Shown in pieces: positions 43,395-52,919 of a stretch of DNA of 64,000 nt (position 1 is the stretch's first letter; each line of letters opens with the position of its first letter). The notes below the pieces were generated by a model. The model searched no databases. It was not told where the DNA came from and was given only the letters and a program-made list of their open reading frames with translations. The position numbers were made by a program, and so were the translations under genes. Source of the DNA: Streptomyces sp. R41 (GTDB taxonomy: Bacteria; Actinomycetota; Actinomycetes; Streptomycetales; Streptomycetaceae); NCBI RefSeq assembly GCF_041053055.1, contig NZ_CP163443.1:2604001-2668000 (forward strand), written 5' to 3'.

Positions 43395-44887
43395 CCCAGC
43401 GGATTGTCATCCCGCAGCTCCGCCGGCAACAGCGCCTCCGGCGCGTTCTGGTACGCCACCGGCCGCAGCCAGCGCTCGATGGCCGTACCGCCGACCGACG
43501 TCGAGGTCGAGGTCGTCGCCGGGTACGGACCGCCGTGGTGCTGGGCGGGGGCGACCGCGACACCCGTCGGCCAGCCGTTCACGAGGACGCGCCCCGCGAG
43601 CGGCGTCAGCTCGGCGAGGATCTCGGCGCCGCGGCCCTCGCCGGCGGCCTCCTCGGCGGAGAGCTGGACGGTCGCGGTGAGGTTGCCGGGAAGGCGGGAG
43701 AGGACCGCTCCGGCCTCGGACTCGTCCTCGTAGCGCGCGACCACGGTGAGCGGGCCGAAGCACTCCTCCAGGAGCAGGTCGTGCTCGCCCTCGGTGGTGA
43801 GCTTCTGCGCGGGCACGGTCAGGAAGCCGGGGCTCACGGTGTGCTCGCCGCCCGCGCCGGGGGTCACCGGGGACTCCACGTCGGGGAGTTCGGCACGCGC
43901 GGCGACACCGGCGATGAAGTTGTCCCGCATGCGGTGGTCGAGGAGGACACCGGCGTCCGTGTCGCTGACGGCATCCGTCAGGGACTTCACCAGGCGGTCG
44001 CCCGCCGCGCCCGCCGGCGCCAGCACCAGGCCCGGCTTCACGCAGAACTGGCCGACGCCCAGCGTCATCGAGCCCGCGAGCCCGGCACCGATCGCCTCGG
44101 CCCGCTCGGCGGCGGCGGCCTCGGTGATCACGACGGGGTTGAGGGAGCCCAGCTCGCCGTGGAAGGGGATCGGCACGGGCCGGGCGGCCGCCGCGTCGAA
44201 GAGGGCACGGCCGCCGCGTACCGAACCGGTGAACCCGGCGGCGGCGATCAGCGGGTGCCTGACCAGTTCGACGCCCGCCTCGAAGCCGTGGACGAGGCCG
44301 ACGACGCCCTCGGGGATGTCGTGCCGGGCGGCGGCCCTGCGCAGTACGGCCGCGACCAGCTCCGACAGCGCCGGGTGGTCGGGGTGCGCCTTGACCACGA
44401 CCGGGCACCCGGCGGCCAGCGCGCTCGCGGTGTCGCCGCCCGCGACGGAGAAGGCGAAGGGGAAGTTCGAGGCGGAGTAGACGGCGACGACGCCCAGCGG
44501 CACCTTGTAGCGGCGCAGGTCCGGGATCGGCGGGGTCGCGGTGTCGTCGGGGTGGTTGATCACGACGTCGAGGAAGGCGCCCTCGTCGACGATGTCCCCG
44601 AAGGCACGCAACTGATAGCAGGTGCGTGCGAGTTCGCCGGTGAGCCGGACCGGGCCGAGCGCGGTCTCCGCGTCGGCGGCCTCGACGAGCTGGTCCTTGG
44701 CGCCTTCGAGCAGGTCGGCGGCGGTGCGCAGGAACGCGGCGCGTACGGTGCGGTCGGCGAGCGCCGGGCGCGCGGCGTGCGCGGCGCGCACTGCCTCGTC
44801 CACCTCCTGGGCTGTGGCCTCCACCGCAACCTGTTCACGCTGCTTCCCGGTACGGGGGTCGACACTCCAGACTGGTGCTGCTGCCAC
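43358..44887 (-). CDS. Aldehyde dehydrogenase (ketoglutaric semialdehyde dehydrogenase type)
   Basis: A 509-aa NAD(P)-dependent aldehyde dehydrogenase resembling 2,5-dioxovalerate (alpha-ketoglutaric semialdehyde) dehydrogenases. Catalytic Glu245 is in FHGELGSLN and Cys282 in GVGQFCVKPG; N141 is in YSASNFPF, and Lys166 in VVVKAHPDHP is the cofactor lysine. The start is GTG with GGAGGG about eight bases before. It is divergent from an IclR regulator, 144 bp away, whose likely operator lies between. The substrate could be a sugar-acid or hydroxyproline breakdown product. Confidence 0.88.
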   Translation of the reverse strand: MAAAPVWSVDPRTGKQREQVAVEATAQEVDEAVRAAHAARPALADRTVRAAFLRTAADLLEGAKDQLVEAADAETALGPVRLTGELARTCYQLRAFGDIVDEGAFLDVVINHPDDTATPPIPDLRRYKVPLGVVAVYSASNFPFAFSVAGGDTASALAAGCPVVVKAHPDHPALSELVAAVLRRAAARHDIPEGVVGLVHGFEAGVELVRHPLIAAAGFTGSVRGGRALFDAAAARPVPIPFHGELGSLNPVVITEAAAAERAEAIGAGLAGSMTLGVGQFCVKPGLVLAPAGAAGDRLVKSLTDAVSDTDAGVLLDHRMRDNFIAGVAARAELPDVESPVTPGAGGEHTVSPGFLTVPAQKLTTEGEHDLLLEECFGPLTVVARYEDESEAGAVLSRLPGNLTATVQLSAEEAAGEGRGAEILAELTPLAGRVLVNGWPTGVAVAPAQHHGGPYPATTSTSTSVGGTAIERWLRPVAYQNAPEALLPAELRDDNPLGLPRRFNGRLER

Positions 44888-44950
44888 CGCGGATCCCTCC
44901 AGATGTGTTGCCGCAGTTCTTCACCGCAGTTCTTATGTCACCCACCAGGG

Positions 44951-44970
44951 GCGTTCGATATACTGAACGC
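44951..44970. promoter_or_regulatory. Palindromic candidate IclR operator with overlapping promoters
   Basis: GCGTTC-GATATACT-GAACGC is a 20-bp inverted repeat with 6-bp arms. Its centre contains TATACT as a -10 candidate for the plus strand and, on the minus strand, TATATC with TTCACC 18 bp upstream as a promoter for the dehydrogenase. Nearby CCGCAGTTCTT occurs twice (44911-44934). A repressor bound here would block both divergent genes. Confidence 0.6.
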
Positions 44971-45031
44971 TGTCTCTGTTGGTGAATATGATGCGGAGAC
45001 TATTTCCCGTCCAACGAAGGGGTCAAGGGCG

Positions 45032-45805
45032 ATGTCGGCAGGCGAGACAGGCGGCGGGGCGCAGGTCAAGTCCGCGGTGCGGACCGTGGAATTGCTCGAA
45101 TACTTCGCCGGCCGGCCCGGAATGCACTCCCTGGCCGCGGTCCAGGAGGCCGTTGGTTATCCCAAGTCCAGCCTGTACATGCTGCTGCGTACGCTCGTGG
45201 AGCTCGGCTGGGTCGAGACGGACGCGACGGGCACGCGGTACGGCATCGGCGTACGCGCGCTGCTGGTCGGCACGTCGTACATCGACGGCGACGAGGTGGT
45301 CGCGGCGGCCCGGCCCACGCTGGACCGGCTCTCCGACGACACGACGGAGACGATCCACCTGGCGCGCCTGGACGGCACGAACGTGGTCTACCTGGCCACC
45401 CGCCAGTCCCAGCACTACCTGCGCCCCTTCACCCGGGTGGGCCGCCGTCTCCCCGCGCACTCCACCTCCCTCGGCAAGGCCCTGCTCGCCACCCACACCG
45501 ACGAGCAGGTCCGCAAGATGCTCCCCGAGACCCTCCCCGCGCTCACCGAGCACACGATCACCGACCGGGAGAAGCTCATCGAGGAGCTGCACCAGGTGCG
45601 GGAGCAGGGCTTCGCGGTGGACCGCGAGGAGAACACGCTGGGGCTGCGCTGCTTCGGCGTGGCGATCCCGTACCGCACGCCCGCCCGCGACGCGATCAGC
45701 TGCTCGGTCCCGGTGGCCCGTCTCACCCCCGCGCACGAACAGATGGTCAAGGACGCGCTGTTCGACGCGCGCGACCGGCTCACGCTCGCGACGCGGAGGC
45801 TCTGA
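45032..45805 (+). CDS. IclR-family transcriptional regulator
   Basis: A 257-aa regulator with an N-terminal winged helix (about 12-75, KSAVRTVELLEYFAGRPGMHSLAAVQEAV) and the IclR effector domain (VYLATRQSQHYLRPFTRVGRRLPAHSTSLGKALLA, then GFAVDREENTLGLRCFGVAIP). AAGGGG lies nine bases before the ATG at 45032. The candidate palindrome lies 62 bp ahead. It probably senses the substrate of the divergent dehydrogenase pathway. Confidence 0.92.
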   Translation: MSAGETGGGAQVKSAVRTVELLEYFAGRPGMHSLAAVQEAVGYPKSSLYMLLRTLVELGWVETDATGTRYGIGVRALLVGTSYIDGDEVVAAARPTLDRLSDDTTETIHLARLDGTNVVYLATRQSQHYLRPFTRVGRRLPAHSTSLGKALLATHTDEQVRKMLPETLPALTEHTITDREKLIEELHQVREQGFAVDREENTLGLRCFGVAIPYRTPARDAISCSVPVARLTPAHEQMVKDALFDARDRLTLATRRL

Positions 45806-45806
45806 C

Positions 45807-46289
45807 GTGTCCCCCATGGATGTCGTCCTCCGCGAGGTGCACGACAGCGACCTGCCGGTCTTCTTCCGCCAGATGAACGACCCGGAAGCGCTCCGCATGG
45901 CCGCGTTCACCCCGCAGGACCCCGCCGACTGGACCGCCTTCGACGCCCACTGGCGTCGTATCCGCTCCTCGTCCGACGTCGTCGTCCGTACGGTCCTGAT
46001 GGACGGCGACGTCCTCGGCAGCGCGTCGGTGTACGGCTCGCCGGGCGAGCGGGAGGTCACGTACTGGATCGACCGCGCGTACTGGGGCCGCGGCATCGCG
46101 ACAGCGGCGTTGCGAGCCCTCCTGGAGCAGGTCCACGAACGCCCGCTGTACGCCCGCGCCGCCGCGGACAACACCGCCTCCCGCCGGGTCCTGGAGAAGT
46201 GCGGCTTCCGCGTAACCGCCCAGGCCAGCGGCTACGCCAACGCCCGCGGCGAGGAGATACCCGAGGTCGTACTCACTCTGGAGACCTGA
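45807..46289 (+). CDS. GNAT-family acetyltransferase (RimJ/RimL-like)
   Basis: A 160-aa acetyltransferase. The acetyl-CoA loop WGRGIATAALRALLEQV lies near residue 93, preceded by the YWIDRAYWGRG strand, and ADNTASRRVLEKCGFRV follows; this is the pattern of protein- or small-molecule N-acetylating GNATs. GTG at 45807 has GCGGAGG seven bases upstream; a second start (ATG 45816) is possible. It follows the IclR stop by one base, so it is probably cotranscribed. Confidence 0.85.
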   Translation: MSPMDVVLREVHDSDLPVFFRQMNDPEALRMAAFTPQDPADWTAFDAHWRRIRSSSDVVVRTVLMDGDVLGSASVYGSPGEREVTYWIDRAYWGRGIATAALRALLEQVHERPLYARAAADNTASRRVLEKCGFRVTAQASGYANARGEEIPEVVLTLET

Positions 46290-46592
46290 GCACGACGTGG
46301 ACCGGGCCCGACCCGGAGCCCATCCGGTACCGCCGCACAGCACCCTCGTGGTCGCGCGCCGTCGCGGCGGGGTGAGGGGGCAGCACCATCCGGTTGCGCC
46401 CCCTCGCCTCCTCGTTGGTTGGTCCGGCACCGCAGATGCCCGACCAACCGATCCGCCGTGACGGCGCTCAACCCCGGGTGCGCCTCGGCGGTGCCGACCC
46501 CCGCAAGTCAGACGCCCCCTCCCCCGTCCGGCGGAGGCGGATCGTCGCCGCGCAGGACGTGGGGGGAGGGCCCGCCACGGGAGCGTGGAGGC
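46290..46592. other. 303-bp intergenic region before the two-component operon
   Basis: GC-rich with no open frame of Streptomyces-like codon use that has a ribosome site. It holds an 8-bp perfect inverted repeat, GGTTGGTC (46417-46424) and GACCAACC (46442-46449), 17 bp apart, which may be a terminator or an operator. The promoter of the downstream three-gene operon should be here. Confidence 0.4.
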
Positions 46593-47618
46593 ATGACGCA
46601 GACACTCGCCTCCGCTTCGGACACGACCCCCGCGGGTTCCGTGGGCAGCAGTCGGCTTCGCCGGATCCTCCGCGGCGTCGCCATCGTCTCGTGCGTGCCG
46701 TATCTGTCCCTCAAGGTCGCCTGGATCGCCGGGAGTCACCTCGGTGTCCCCGAGGGGAGCTCGCTGCTGAAGCACCGGACCGGCATGGCCGTGGCCAACG
46801 GCATCACCGTGCTGATGGACGGGGCCGTCATCGTGATCGCACTGCTGCTCACCCGGCCCTGGGGACTGCGGGTGCCCGCGTGGCTGCTGGCCCTGCCGAT
46901 GTGGGTGGCCACCGGCCTGCTCGCGCCGATCATGACCGGCTTCCCTCTCCAGATCCTGGTGAAGGCACTCGGCGGGTCCGGGAACAAGGCCTTGGAGAGC
47001 GGTCGGGAACCGTTCCTGGACGAGTGGGTGTTCGGGGTCGTCTACACAGGTTTCATCCTGCAGGGCCTCGCCCTGGGCACCCTGTTCGTGCTGTACGCAC
47101 GGGACCGCTGGGGGTACCTGTGGCGCGGGCGGGTGTGGGAGCTGCCGGTCAGCCGGGTGGGAGCGGCCCAGCGGGCGACGGCGGTCGCCGCGGCCGTGCT
47201 CGCGCTCTTCCCGCTCGTCACGCATCTGGTGTGGGCCTGCGGCGGCACGGCGGGGCTGAGCCCCGGCCGGGTCGCGGACCGGACCGGCGACTTCTACGTA
47301 CTGGAGGCCATGGACGTCGTGTTCCTGGTGTCCGCCGTCGCCGGCGCGTGGATGCTCGCCTTCCGGCGCGGGCGTGCCCTGCCCGTGATGGCGCCCCTCG
47401 CCCTCGCCTGGATCGGCTCCGGGGCGGTGGCCTGCTGGGGCGGCTGGCTGTCGCTGGCGAGTCTCGGCGGCGTGGACGACATCGCCGAGCGCCCGACGGA
47501 GCTGATGAACCTCACCTACGCTGTGCACATGATCGTCGGCATGCTCGTGGTCATCCTCGGCGCGTACTTCTTCGCGGAGCGGACCGGCGCAGCCAGGCCG
47601 CCGCGGCGCATCACGTGA
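46593..47618 (+). CDS. Integral membrane protein upstream of a two-component system
   Basis: A 341-aa membrane protein with roughly eight hydrophobic segments and no recognised domain. It is cotranscribed with the histidine kinase: its stop overlaps the kinase GTG (GTGA). The ATG at 46593 follows a GTGGAGG that is too close, while GGGGGGAGGG 22-32 bases upstream is too far, so the start is tentative. By position it may be a sensor or an output of the kinase pathway. Confidence 0.75.
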   Translation: MTQTLASASDTTPAGSVGSSRLRRILRGVAIVSCVPYLSLKVAWIAGSHLGVPEGSSLLKHRTGMAVANGITVLMDGAVIVIALLLTRPWGLRVPAWLLALPMWVATGLLAPIMTGFPLQILVKALGGSGNKALESGREPFLDEWVFGVVYTGFILQGLALGTLFVLYARDRWGYLWRGRVWELPVSRVGAAQRATAVAAAVLALFPLVTHLVWACGGTAGLSPGRVADRTGDFYVLEAMDVVFLVSAVAGAWMLAFRRGRALPVMAPLALAWIGSGAVACWGGWLSLASLGGVDDIAERPTELMNLTYAVHMIVGMLVVILGAYFFAERTGAARPPRRIT

Positions 47619-48874
47619 GGGAGTTCGCCCGGTTCCTGTTCGGACGGCGGGCGCGCCGGCGGTGGATCCATCTGATCCTCGGCGGCGCGCTCGCGATGCC
47701 GTACGTCCTCGTCGGTGAGGTCATCGTCGGACCAATCACCGACTCGCGTTACGTGTTCAACTCGCTCCCCCTGCAACTCATGTCCTTCGCCGTCGGGTTG
47801 CCGCTCGCTGCGATCACCGCGCTGTTCCCGCTGACCCGGCCGATGTCGGTGGCCGGGGTGCGCGCGCTGTGCGGGGTCGACGGCGATCGGCTCGCGGACG
47901 GGCCCCCGCACACCTGGGCGGCCCGTCGACGCGCCGTCGGCTGGTTCACGCTGCACCTCGGCTTCGGCGGGGTCATCAGCGGGATGTCGCTGGCCGTACC
48001 GCCCTTCGCGGCGGTTCTCATCGTGCTGCCGGTCGTCGCGGGGCTGCGGGACTCACGGCTCGGTCTGCCCGAAGTCCTCGACCACACCTGGGCGTTGGCG
48101 CTGTCGCCGGTCGCCGGTGCCGCGACGCTCATCGCGCTCGCGGCCTGCGCCGACGCCCTCGGAAACCTGCTGGCCCGCTGGGCGCTCGCGCTGCTCGGGC
48201 CCACGCCCGAGGACCGGCTCGCGGCGGCCGAACGCCGCGCCGCCGACCTCGCCGTACGCAACCGGCTCGCCCGGGAGCTGCACGACTCCGTCGGCCACGC
48301 CCTCAGCGTGGTCACCCTCCAGGCGAGCGCCGCCCGCCGTGTCCTCGACACCGACCCGGACTTCGTCCGCGAGGCCCTCGCCGCGATCGAGGACACCACA
48401 CGGCGGACGGTGGGCGAACTGGACGCGGTACTGGGCGTGTTGCGGGAGGGCGGCGATCGCTCCACCGCTCCTGCCCCCACCCTCGCCGCCGACCTCGACG
48501 GCCTGCTGCACCGCACCCGCGCCGGCGGCCTCCGAGTGACCGCCACCGTCGAGGTGGACCCGGACACCCTGCACCCGCTCGTCTCCCGGGAGGCGTACCG
48601 CATCGTGCAGGAGGGCCTGAGCAACGCCCTCAAACACGCGGGCGCGCGAACACCGGTGACCCTGCGGATCGCGGGCGTCGGCGACGAACTGGAGATCACC
48701 ACGGAGGACCCGAGCACCGCGACCGGCGTTCCCCGTCCGGGCGGCGGTCACGGGCTGCGTGGCATCGCCGACCGCGCCCGGTTGCTCGGCGGCACGTGCG
48801 AGGCGGGCCCGACGGACGGGGTGTGGCGCCTGACCGTACGACTGCCCCTCCAGAGAACCGAAGGAAGCTCATGA
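47615..48874 (+). CDS. NarL-type sensor histidine kinase
   Basis: A 419-aa kinase of the HisKA_3 type. About six membrane helices occupy the first 195 residues; the dimerisation/phosphoacceptor region has His223 in RNRLARELHDSVGHALSV, and the ATPase domain has the N-box-like REAYRIVQEGLSNALKHA and the G-box GGGHGLRGIADRARL. Such kinases sense membrane or cell-wall changes. GTG at 47615 overlaps the preceding gene and the stop overlaps the regulator. Confidence 0.92.
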   Translation: MREFARFLFGRRARRRWIHLILGGALAMPYVLVGEVIVGPITDSRYVFNSLPLQLMSFAVGLPLAAITALFPLTRPMSVAGVRALCGVDGDRLADGPPHTWAARRRAVGWFTLHLGFGGVISGMSLAVPPFAAVLIVLPVVAGLRDSRLGLPEVLDHTWALALSPVAGAATLIALAACADALGNLLARWALALLGPTPEDRLAAAERRAADLAVRNRLARELHDSVGHALSVVTLQASAARRVLDTDPDFVREALAAIEDTTRRTVGELDAVLGVLREGGDRSTAPAPTLAADLDGLLHRTRAGGLRVTATVEVDPDTLHPLVSREAYRIVQEGLSNALKHAGARTPVTLRIAGVGDELEITTEDPSTATGVPRPGGGHGLRGIADRARLLGGTCEAGPTDGVWRLTVRLPLQRTEGSS

Positions 48875-49542
48875 TCAGCCCGCGCGGCCACTCCCTCCGC
48901 ATCGTCCTCGCCGACGACGAACGCATGGTGCGCACCGCCCTGCGCGTGATCCTCGCCGCCGAGCCCGACCTGGAGGTCGTCGGCGAGGCGGCGACCGGTG
49001 CCGAGGCGGTGTCCGTCGTCCGGGAGCTCACACCGGACGTCGTCCTCATGGACGTGCGCATGCCCGAGATCGACGGCATCCGCGCCACCGAGCAGATCCT
49101 CGCGACGCTCCCCGATCCCCCGCGGATCATCGTCGTGACCACCTTCGAGAACGACGCCTACGTGTACGAGGCGCTGCGCGCCGGAGCCTCGGGGTTCCTG
49201 CTCAAACGGGCCGAAGCCGACGCGCTCGTGCAGGCCGTACGGCTGGTCGCGCGCAGCGACACGCTGCTGTTCCCGTCGGCGGTGCGGGCACTGGCCCGTG
49301 AGCACGCGCGGTCGCGGCCCGCCCCGCCGCCATGGGTGGCGAAGCTCACCGTGCGGGAGCGCGACGTACTGCGGCTGATGGCCGCGGGGCTCACGAACGC
49401 CGAGATCGCCGGGCGTATCGGGGTCGGCCCCGCGACGGTGAAGACCCACGTCGCGGCCGTCCTGGCGAAGACGGGCACCCGCGACCGCACCCAGGCGGTC
49501 ATCGCCGCCTACGAAGCGGGCTTCATGAAGGACGGCGGCTGA
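48871..49542 (+). CDS. NarL/LuxR-type response regulator
   Basis: A 223-aa regulator with receiver domain (acidic pair DD at 15-16, phosphoacceptor D61 in VVLMDVRMPEIDGI, and Lys of GFLLKRAEAD) and a LuxR HTH (about 158-215, LTVRERDVLRLMAAGLTNAEIAGRIGVGPATVKTHVAAVL). AAGGAAG five bases before the ATG. It overlaps the kinase gene and forms its partner. Confidence 0.94.
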   Translation: MISPRGHSLRIVLADDERMVRTALRVILAAEPDLEVVGEAATGAEAVSVVRELTPDVVLMDVRMPEIDGIRATEQILATLPDPPRIIVVTTFENDAYVYEALRAGASGFLLKRAEADALVQAVRLVARSDTLLFPSAVRALAREHARSRPAPPPWVAKLTVRERDVLRLMAAGLTNAEIAGRIGVGPATVKTHVAAVLAKTGTRDRTQAVIAAYEAGFMKDGG

Positions 49543-49637
49543 CCCCCTTCGAGGGAGGACGCACTTCATGAAGGACGCATGAGAAATCCGGGCGGAAGGG
49601 AACGATTCGCTCCTCCTCGCTCGTCCTTCTGAGCGGG

Positions 49638-51089
49638 ATGAACAAGACGATCAGGCGTGCCGCCGTCTTCACTCTGCTGCTCGTGCTCTCCCTGCTGATC
49701 AGGGCGACCTGGGTGCAGTTCTACGACGGCAAGGCGCTCGCGGACAACAAGGACAACCGGCGGAACGCGATCTCGCTGTACGCGAACCCGCTCGGGAACA
49801 TCATCGTGGCCGGCGACGCGATCACCGGTTCCGCGCAGACGAAGGGCAGCGACCTCAAGTACAAGCGCACGTACAAGGACGGCAGTCTGTATGCGGCGGT
49901 CACGGGCTACAGCTCACAGGTGTACGGGGCGACCCAGCTGGAGGGCGTCTACCAGGACCTGCTCGACGGCACGGACACCCAGCTGAAGAACCCGCTCAGC
50001 GTGATCACCAACAAGCGCGCCGACCCGGGTGACGTGATCACGACGATCGACCCCGATGTGCAGAAGGCGGCTTACAACGCCCTCGGTGACAAGAAGGGCG
50101 CCGCCGTCGCGATCGACCCGAAGACGGGCAAGATCCTCGCGGTCGTCTCCACACCGTCGTACGACCCCTCGCAGCTCAGCACCGGCAACTCCGCCGCCTG
50201 GAAGAAGCTGACGAAGGACGCGGACAAGCCGATGACGAACCGCGCACTGCGTCAGCCGCTGCCTCCGGGCTCGACGTTCAAGCTGGTCGTCGCCGCGGCC
50301 GCGCTGGAGGACGGGCTGTACTCGGACGTGGACACGAAGACGGACAGCCCGGACCCGTACACGCTGCCGGGCACGACCCGGGTGCTGTCGAACGAGAACC
50401 CGAACGCGCCCTGCGAGAACGCCACGATCCGCGTCGCGCTCCAGTACTCGTGCAACAACGTCTTCGCGAAGATGGCCGTCGACCTGGGCCAGGACAAGGT
50501 CAAGGCGATGGCCGAGAAGTTCGGCTTCAACGACAAGACGCAGGACGTGCCGGTGCGGGCGTACACCAGCGTCTACCCCTCGGACATGGACAAGTCCTCG
50601 ACGGCGCTGACCGGCATCGGCCAGTTCGACGTGACCGCGACCCCGCTCCAGATGGCCATGGTGTCCGCTGCCATAGCCAACGACGGCAAGCTGGTCTCAC
50701 CGCACATGGTGTCGCAGACCAGTGACGCCGACGGCAATGTGCTGAAGAACTACGACGACAGCACGGAGACCAAGGAGATCGTCAGCTCGTCCACGGCCCA
50801 GCAGCTCCAGTCGGCGATGCAGACGGTCATCAAGGACGGCACGGGCTCGAACGCCCAGATCTCCGGCGCGACCGTGGGTGGCAAGACCGGTACGGCCCAG
50901 CACGGCGAGAACAACAGCAAGACGCCGTACGCCTGGTTCACGTCGTACGCGAAGTCCGACTCCAACGGCAAGGAGGTCGCCGTGGCGGTCATGGTCGAAC
51001 AGTCCGACGCGGCCCGCTCCGAGGTCAGCGGCAACGGCTTGGCGGCTCCTGTGGCCAAGGCGATGATGAAGGCAGCCCTGAAGAACTAG
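49638..51089 (+). CDS. Penicillin-binding transpeptidase (class B-type, PbpA-like)
   Basis: A 483-aa protein with an N-terminal membrane anchor (residues 5-23), a dimerisation-like domain and the transpeptidase domain with S212-T-F-K215 in PPGSTFKLV, S271-C-N273 in QYSCNNVFA and K416-T-G418 in GGKTGTAQH. It crosslinks peptidoglycan at the cell surface. No transglycosylase domain. It resembles the short PbpA proteins paired with SEDS genes, and the S. coelicolor counterpart I recall is SCO1875. Start ATG at 49638 with no perfect ribosome site (GAGCGGG). Confidence 0.92.
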   Translation: MNKTIRRAAVFTLLLVLSLLIRATWVQFYDGKALADNKDNRRNAISLYANPLGNIIVAGDAITGSAQTKGSDLKYKRTYKDGSLYAAVTGYSSQVYGATQLEGVYQDLLDGTDTQLKNPLSVITNKRADPGDVITTIDPDVQKAAYNALGDKKGAAVAIDPKTGKILAVVSTPSYDPSQLSTGNSAAWKKLTKDADKPMTNRALRQPLPPGSTFKLVVAAAALEDGLYSDVDTKTDSPDPYTLPGTTRVLSNENPNAPCENATIRVALQYSCNNVFAKMAVDLGQDKVKAMAEKFGFNDKTQDVPVRAYTSVYPSDMDKSSTALTGIGQFDVTATPLQMAMVSAAIANDGKLVSPHMVSQTSDADGNVLKNYDDSTETKEIVSSSTAQQLQSAMQTVIKDGTGSNAQISGATVGGKTGTAQHGENNSKTPYAWFTSYAKSDSNGKEVAVAVMVEQSDAARSEVSGNGLAAPVAKAMMKAALKN

Positions 51090-51108
51090 GGGCTTGCTCC
51101 CCCGCGCC

Positions 51109-51186
51109 CCGTTCTCAGGGGCGCGGGGCTGTGACATTGTGCGGCTCCGCCGCGTGGGCGCGACCAGCCACATACGGCCCGCAGCC
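51109..51186. repeat. Second intergenic repeat family, copy 2
   Basis: The CCCCGCGCCCC...GGGGCGCGGGG hairpin followed by GTGACA, GCGGCTCCGCCGC and GGGCGCGACCAGCCACA matches copy 1 at 43201. It sits between the convergent stops of the PBP and the NCS2 permease and is placed to act as their terminator. Confidence 0.8.
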
Positions 51187-51209
51187 GGCCAACCAGCGGC
51201 GGAAGCTCC

Positions 51210-52661
51210 TTACTTCACGTTGAAGAGCTGCTCGATCGGGTCGATCGCGAAGTACACCAGGAACAGCGCCGACGCCCCCCACAGCAGCCAGTGCACGTCC
51301 TTCGCCTTCCCCAACACCGTCTTGATCAGGACGTACGCCAGGAACCCGGCCCCGATCCCGTTGGTGATCGAGTACGTGAACGGCATCACCGCGATGGTCA
51401 GGAACGCCGGAATGGCGATCTCGTACTTGTCCCAGTCGATGTGCTTGACCTGGGTCATCATCAGGAAGCCCACCGCGACGAGCGCGGGCGCCGCGGCCTG
51501 CAGCGGGACGATCGTGAGCAGCGGAGTCAGGAAGAGGGCGAGCGCGAACAGGCCACCGGTGACCAGGTTCGCGAACCCCGTGCGCGCACCCTCGCCGACG
51601 CCCGCCGCCGACTCGATGTACGAGGTCGAGGAGGAGGCCGAGGCCGCGCCACCGGCGACCGCCGCGGCACCGTCGATGAGCAGCACCCGGCCGAGGTTGG
51701 GCACCCTGCCCTCCTCGTCGAGGAGGCCCGCCTCCGCGCTGATGCCGACGACCGTGCCCATGGTGTCGAAGAAGTCGGACAGGATCAGCGTGAAGACGAG
51801 CAGGACCACGGTGATCGCGCTGGTCTCGCCGAAGGAGCCGAACAGGCTGAAGTGACCGAGCAGTCCGAAGTCCGGCGAGGCCACCACGTCGTCGGGGACC
51901 TTCGGCGTGGTCAGGCCCCAGCTCTTGATGTCGGCGGCGGAGTTGATGATGATCGCCACGATCGTCATGGTGACGATGCTGATCAGGATCGCGCCCTTGA
52001 CCTTGCGCGCGAGCAGCCCGATGGTCAGCAGAACTCCGAGGCAGAAGACGAGAATCGGCCAGCCGGCGAGCGCGCCCGTGCCGCCGAGCTGCACCGGCAC
52101 CGTCGTGTTCGCGACGTCCGGGATACGGGTGACGAACCCGGCGTCGACGAAGCCGATGAAGGCGATGAACAGGCCGATGCCGACACTGATCGCCTGCTTC
52201 AACGGCTGCGGTATCGCGTGCATGACGGCTTCGCGCAGGCCCGTCACCACCAACACGCAGATGAGCAGGCCTTCGAGGACGATCAGGCCCATCGCGTCGT
52301 CCCAGCTCATCAGCGGGGCGATCTGAAAGGCGACGACCGCGTTGAGGCCGAGGCCCGCGGCGAGCGCGAGCGGGAGGTTGCCGCCGATACCCATGATGAT
52401 CGTCATGACCGCGGCCACCAGGGCGGTGGCGGTGGTGAGTTGGACGGCGTCGAGCTGGTGGCCGAACTTGTCCTTGGCGCTGCCCAGGATGATCGGATTC
52501 AGGACAAGTATGTAGGCCATGGTGAAGAACGTGGCGAAGCCACCGCGTATCTCCCGGCCGAAGGTGGAGCCCCGGGCGGAGATCTTGAAGAACCGATCGA
52601 CGCTGTTCCCCGTCGGTGGCGCGGCACTTGGCCGATCGGTCACCTTCTGCGTTTCGGACAT
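51210..52661 (-). CDS. NCS2-family purine permease (AzgA/PbuG type)
   Basis: A 483-aa membrane transporter with about 12-14 helices. It begins with a soluble segment and enters ISARGSTFGREIRGGFATFFTMAYILVLNP, the hallmark of the AzgA/guanine-hypoxanthine permease branch; GIGGNLPLALAAGLGLNAVVAFQ and DFFDTMGTVVGISAEAGLLDE are the other motif regions. It takes up adenine, hypoxanthine or guanine. GAGGAG precedes the ATG by nine bases. Intergenic region to the right has no clear riboswitch. Confidence 0.93.
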   Translation of the reverse strand: MSETQKVTDRPSAAPPTGNSVDRFFKISARGSTFGREIRGGFATFFTMAYILVLNPIILGSAKDKFGHQLDAVQLTTATALVAAVMTIIMGIGGNLPLALAAGLGLNAVVAFQIAPLMSWDDAMGLIVLEGLLICVLVVTGLREAVMHAIPQPLKQAISVGIGLFIAFIGFVDAGFVTRIPDVANTTVPVQLGGTGALAGWPILVFCLGVLLTIGLLARKVKGAILISIVTMTIVAIIINSAADIKSWGLTTPKVPDDVVASPDFGLLGHFSLFGSFGETSAITVVLLVFTLILSDFFDTMGTVVGISAEAGLLDEEGRVPNLGRVLLIDGAAAVAGGAASASSSTSYIESAAGVGEGARTGFANLVTGGLFALALFLTPLLTIVPLQAAAPALVAVGFLMMTQVKHIDWDKYEIAIPAFLTIAVMPFTYSITNGIGAGFLAYVLIKTVLGKAKDVHWLLWGASALFLVYFAIDPIEQLFNVK

Positions 52662-52919
52662 GGCGATACTCCTCGTTACCTGCGTGCTCTGTGCGCGGAT
52701 GCTGGCTGGATTGTTCCCGCGTTGAACCGGTTTCAGGTTTTCTCCGTGTTACGGAATCGAGTTCGGCCCGCCATACGACGTTCGAAGTCCTGTACGGAAC
52801 GCTGGTACGCTCTCGCACCTCGCCCCACGTGATCACCATTCCTTCACAGGTGGCGCACAGGGGTGGTATACGCACGCACCCGTACCGGTGCCGAAAGCCA
52901 CAGCGAGGAGAGGTCGCCC

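Noticed and set aside
52662..52919. Purine riboswitch or clear ECF promoter between the NCS2 permease and the sigma gene
   Set aside because: No purine-riboswitch core was found; a GGAAC at 52796-52800 has no convincing -10 at the usual distance.
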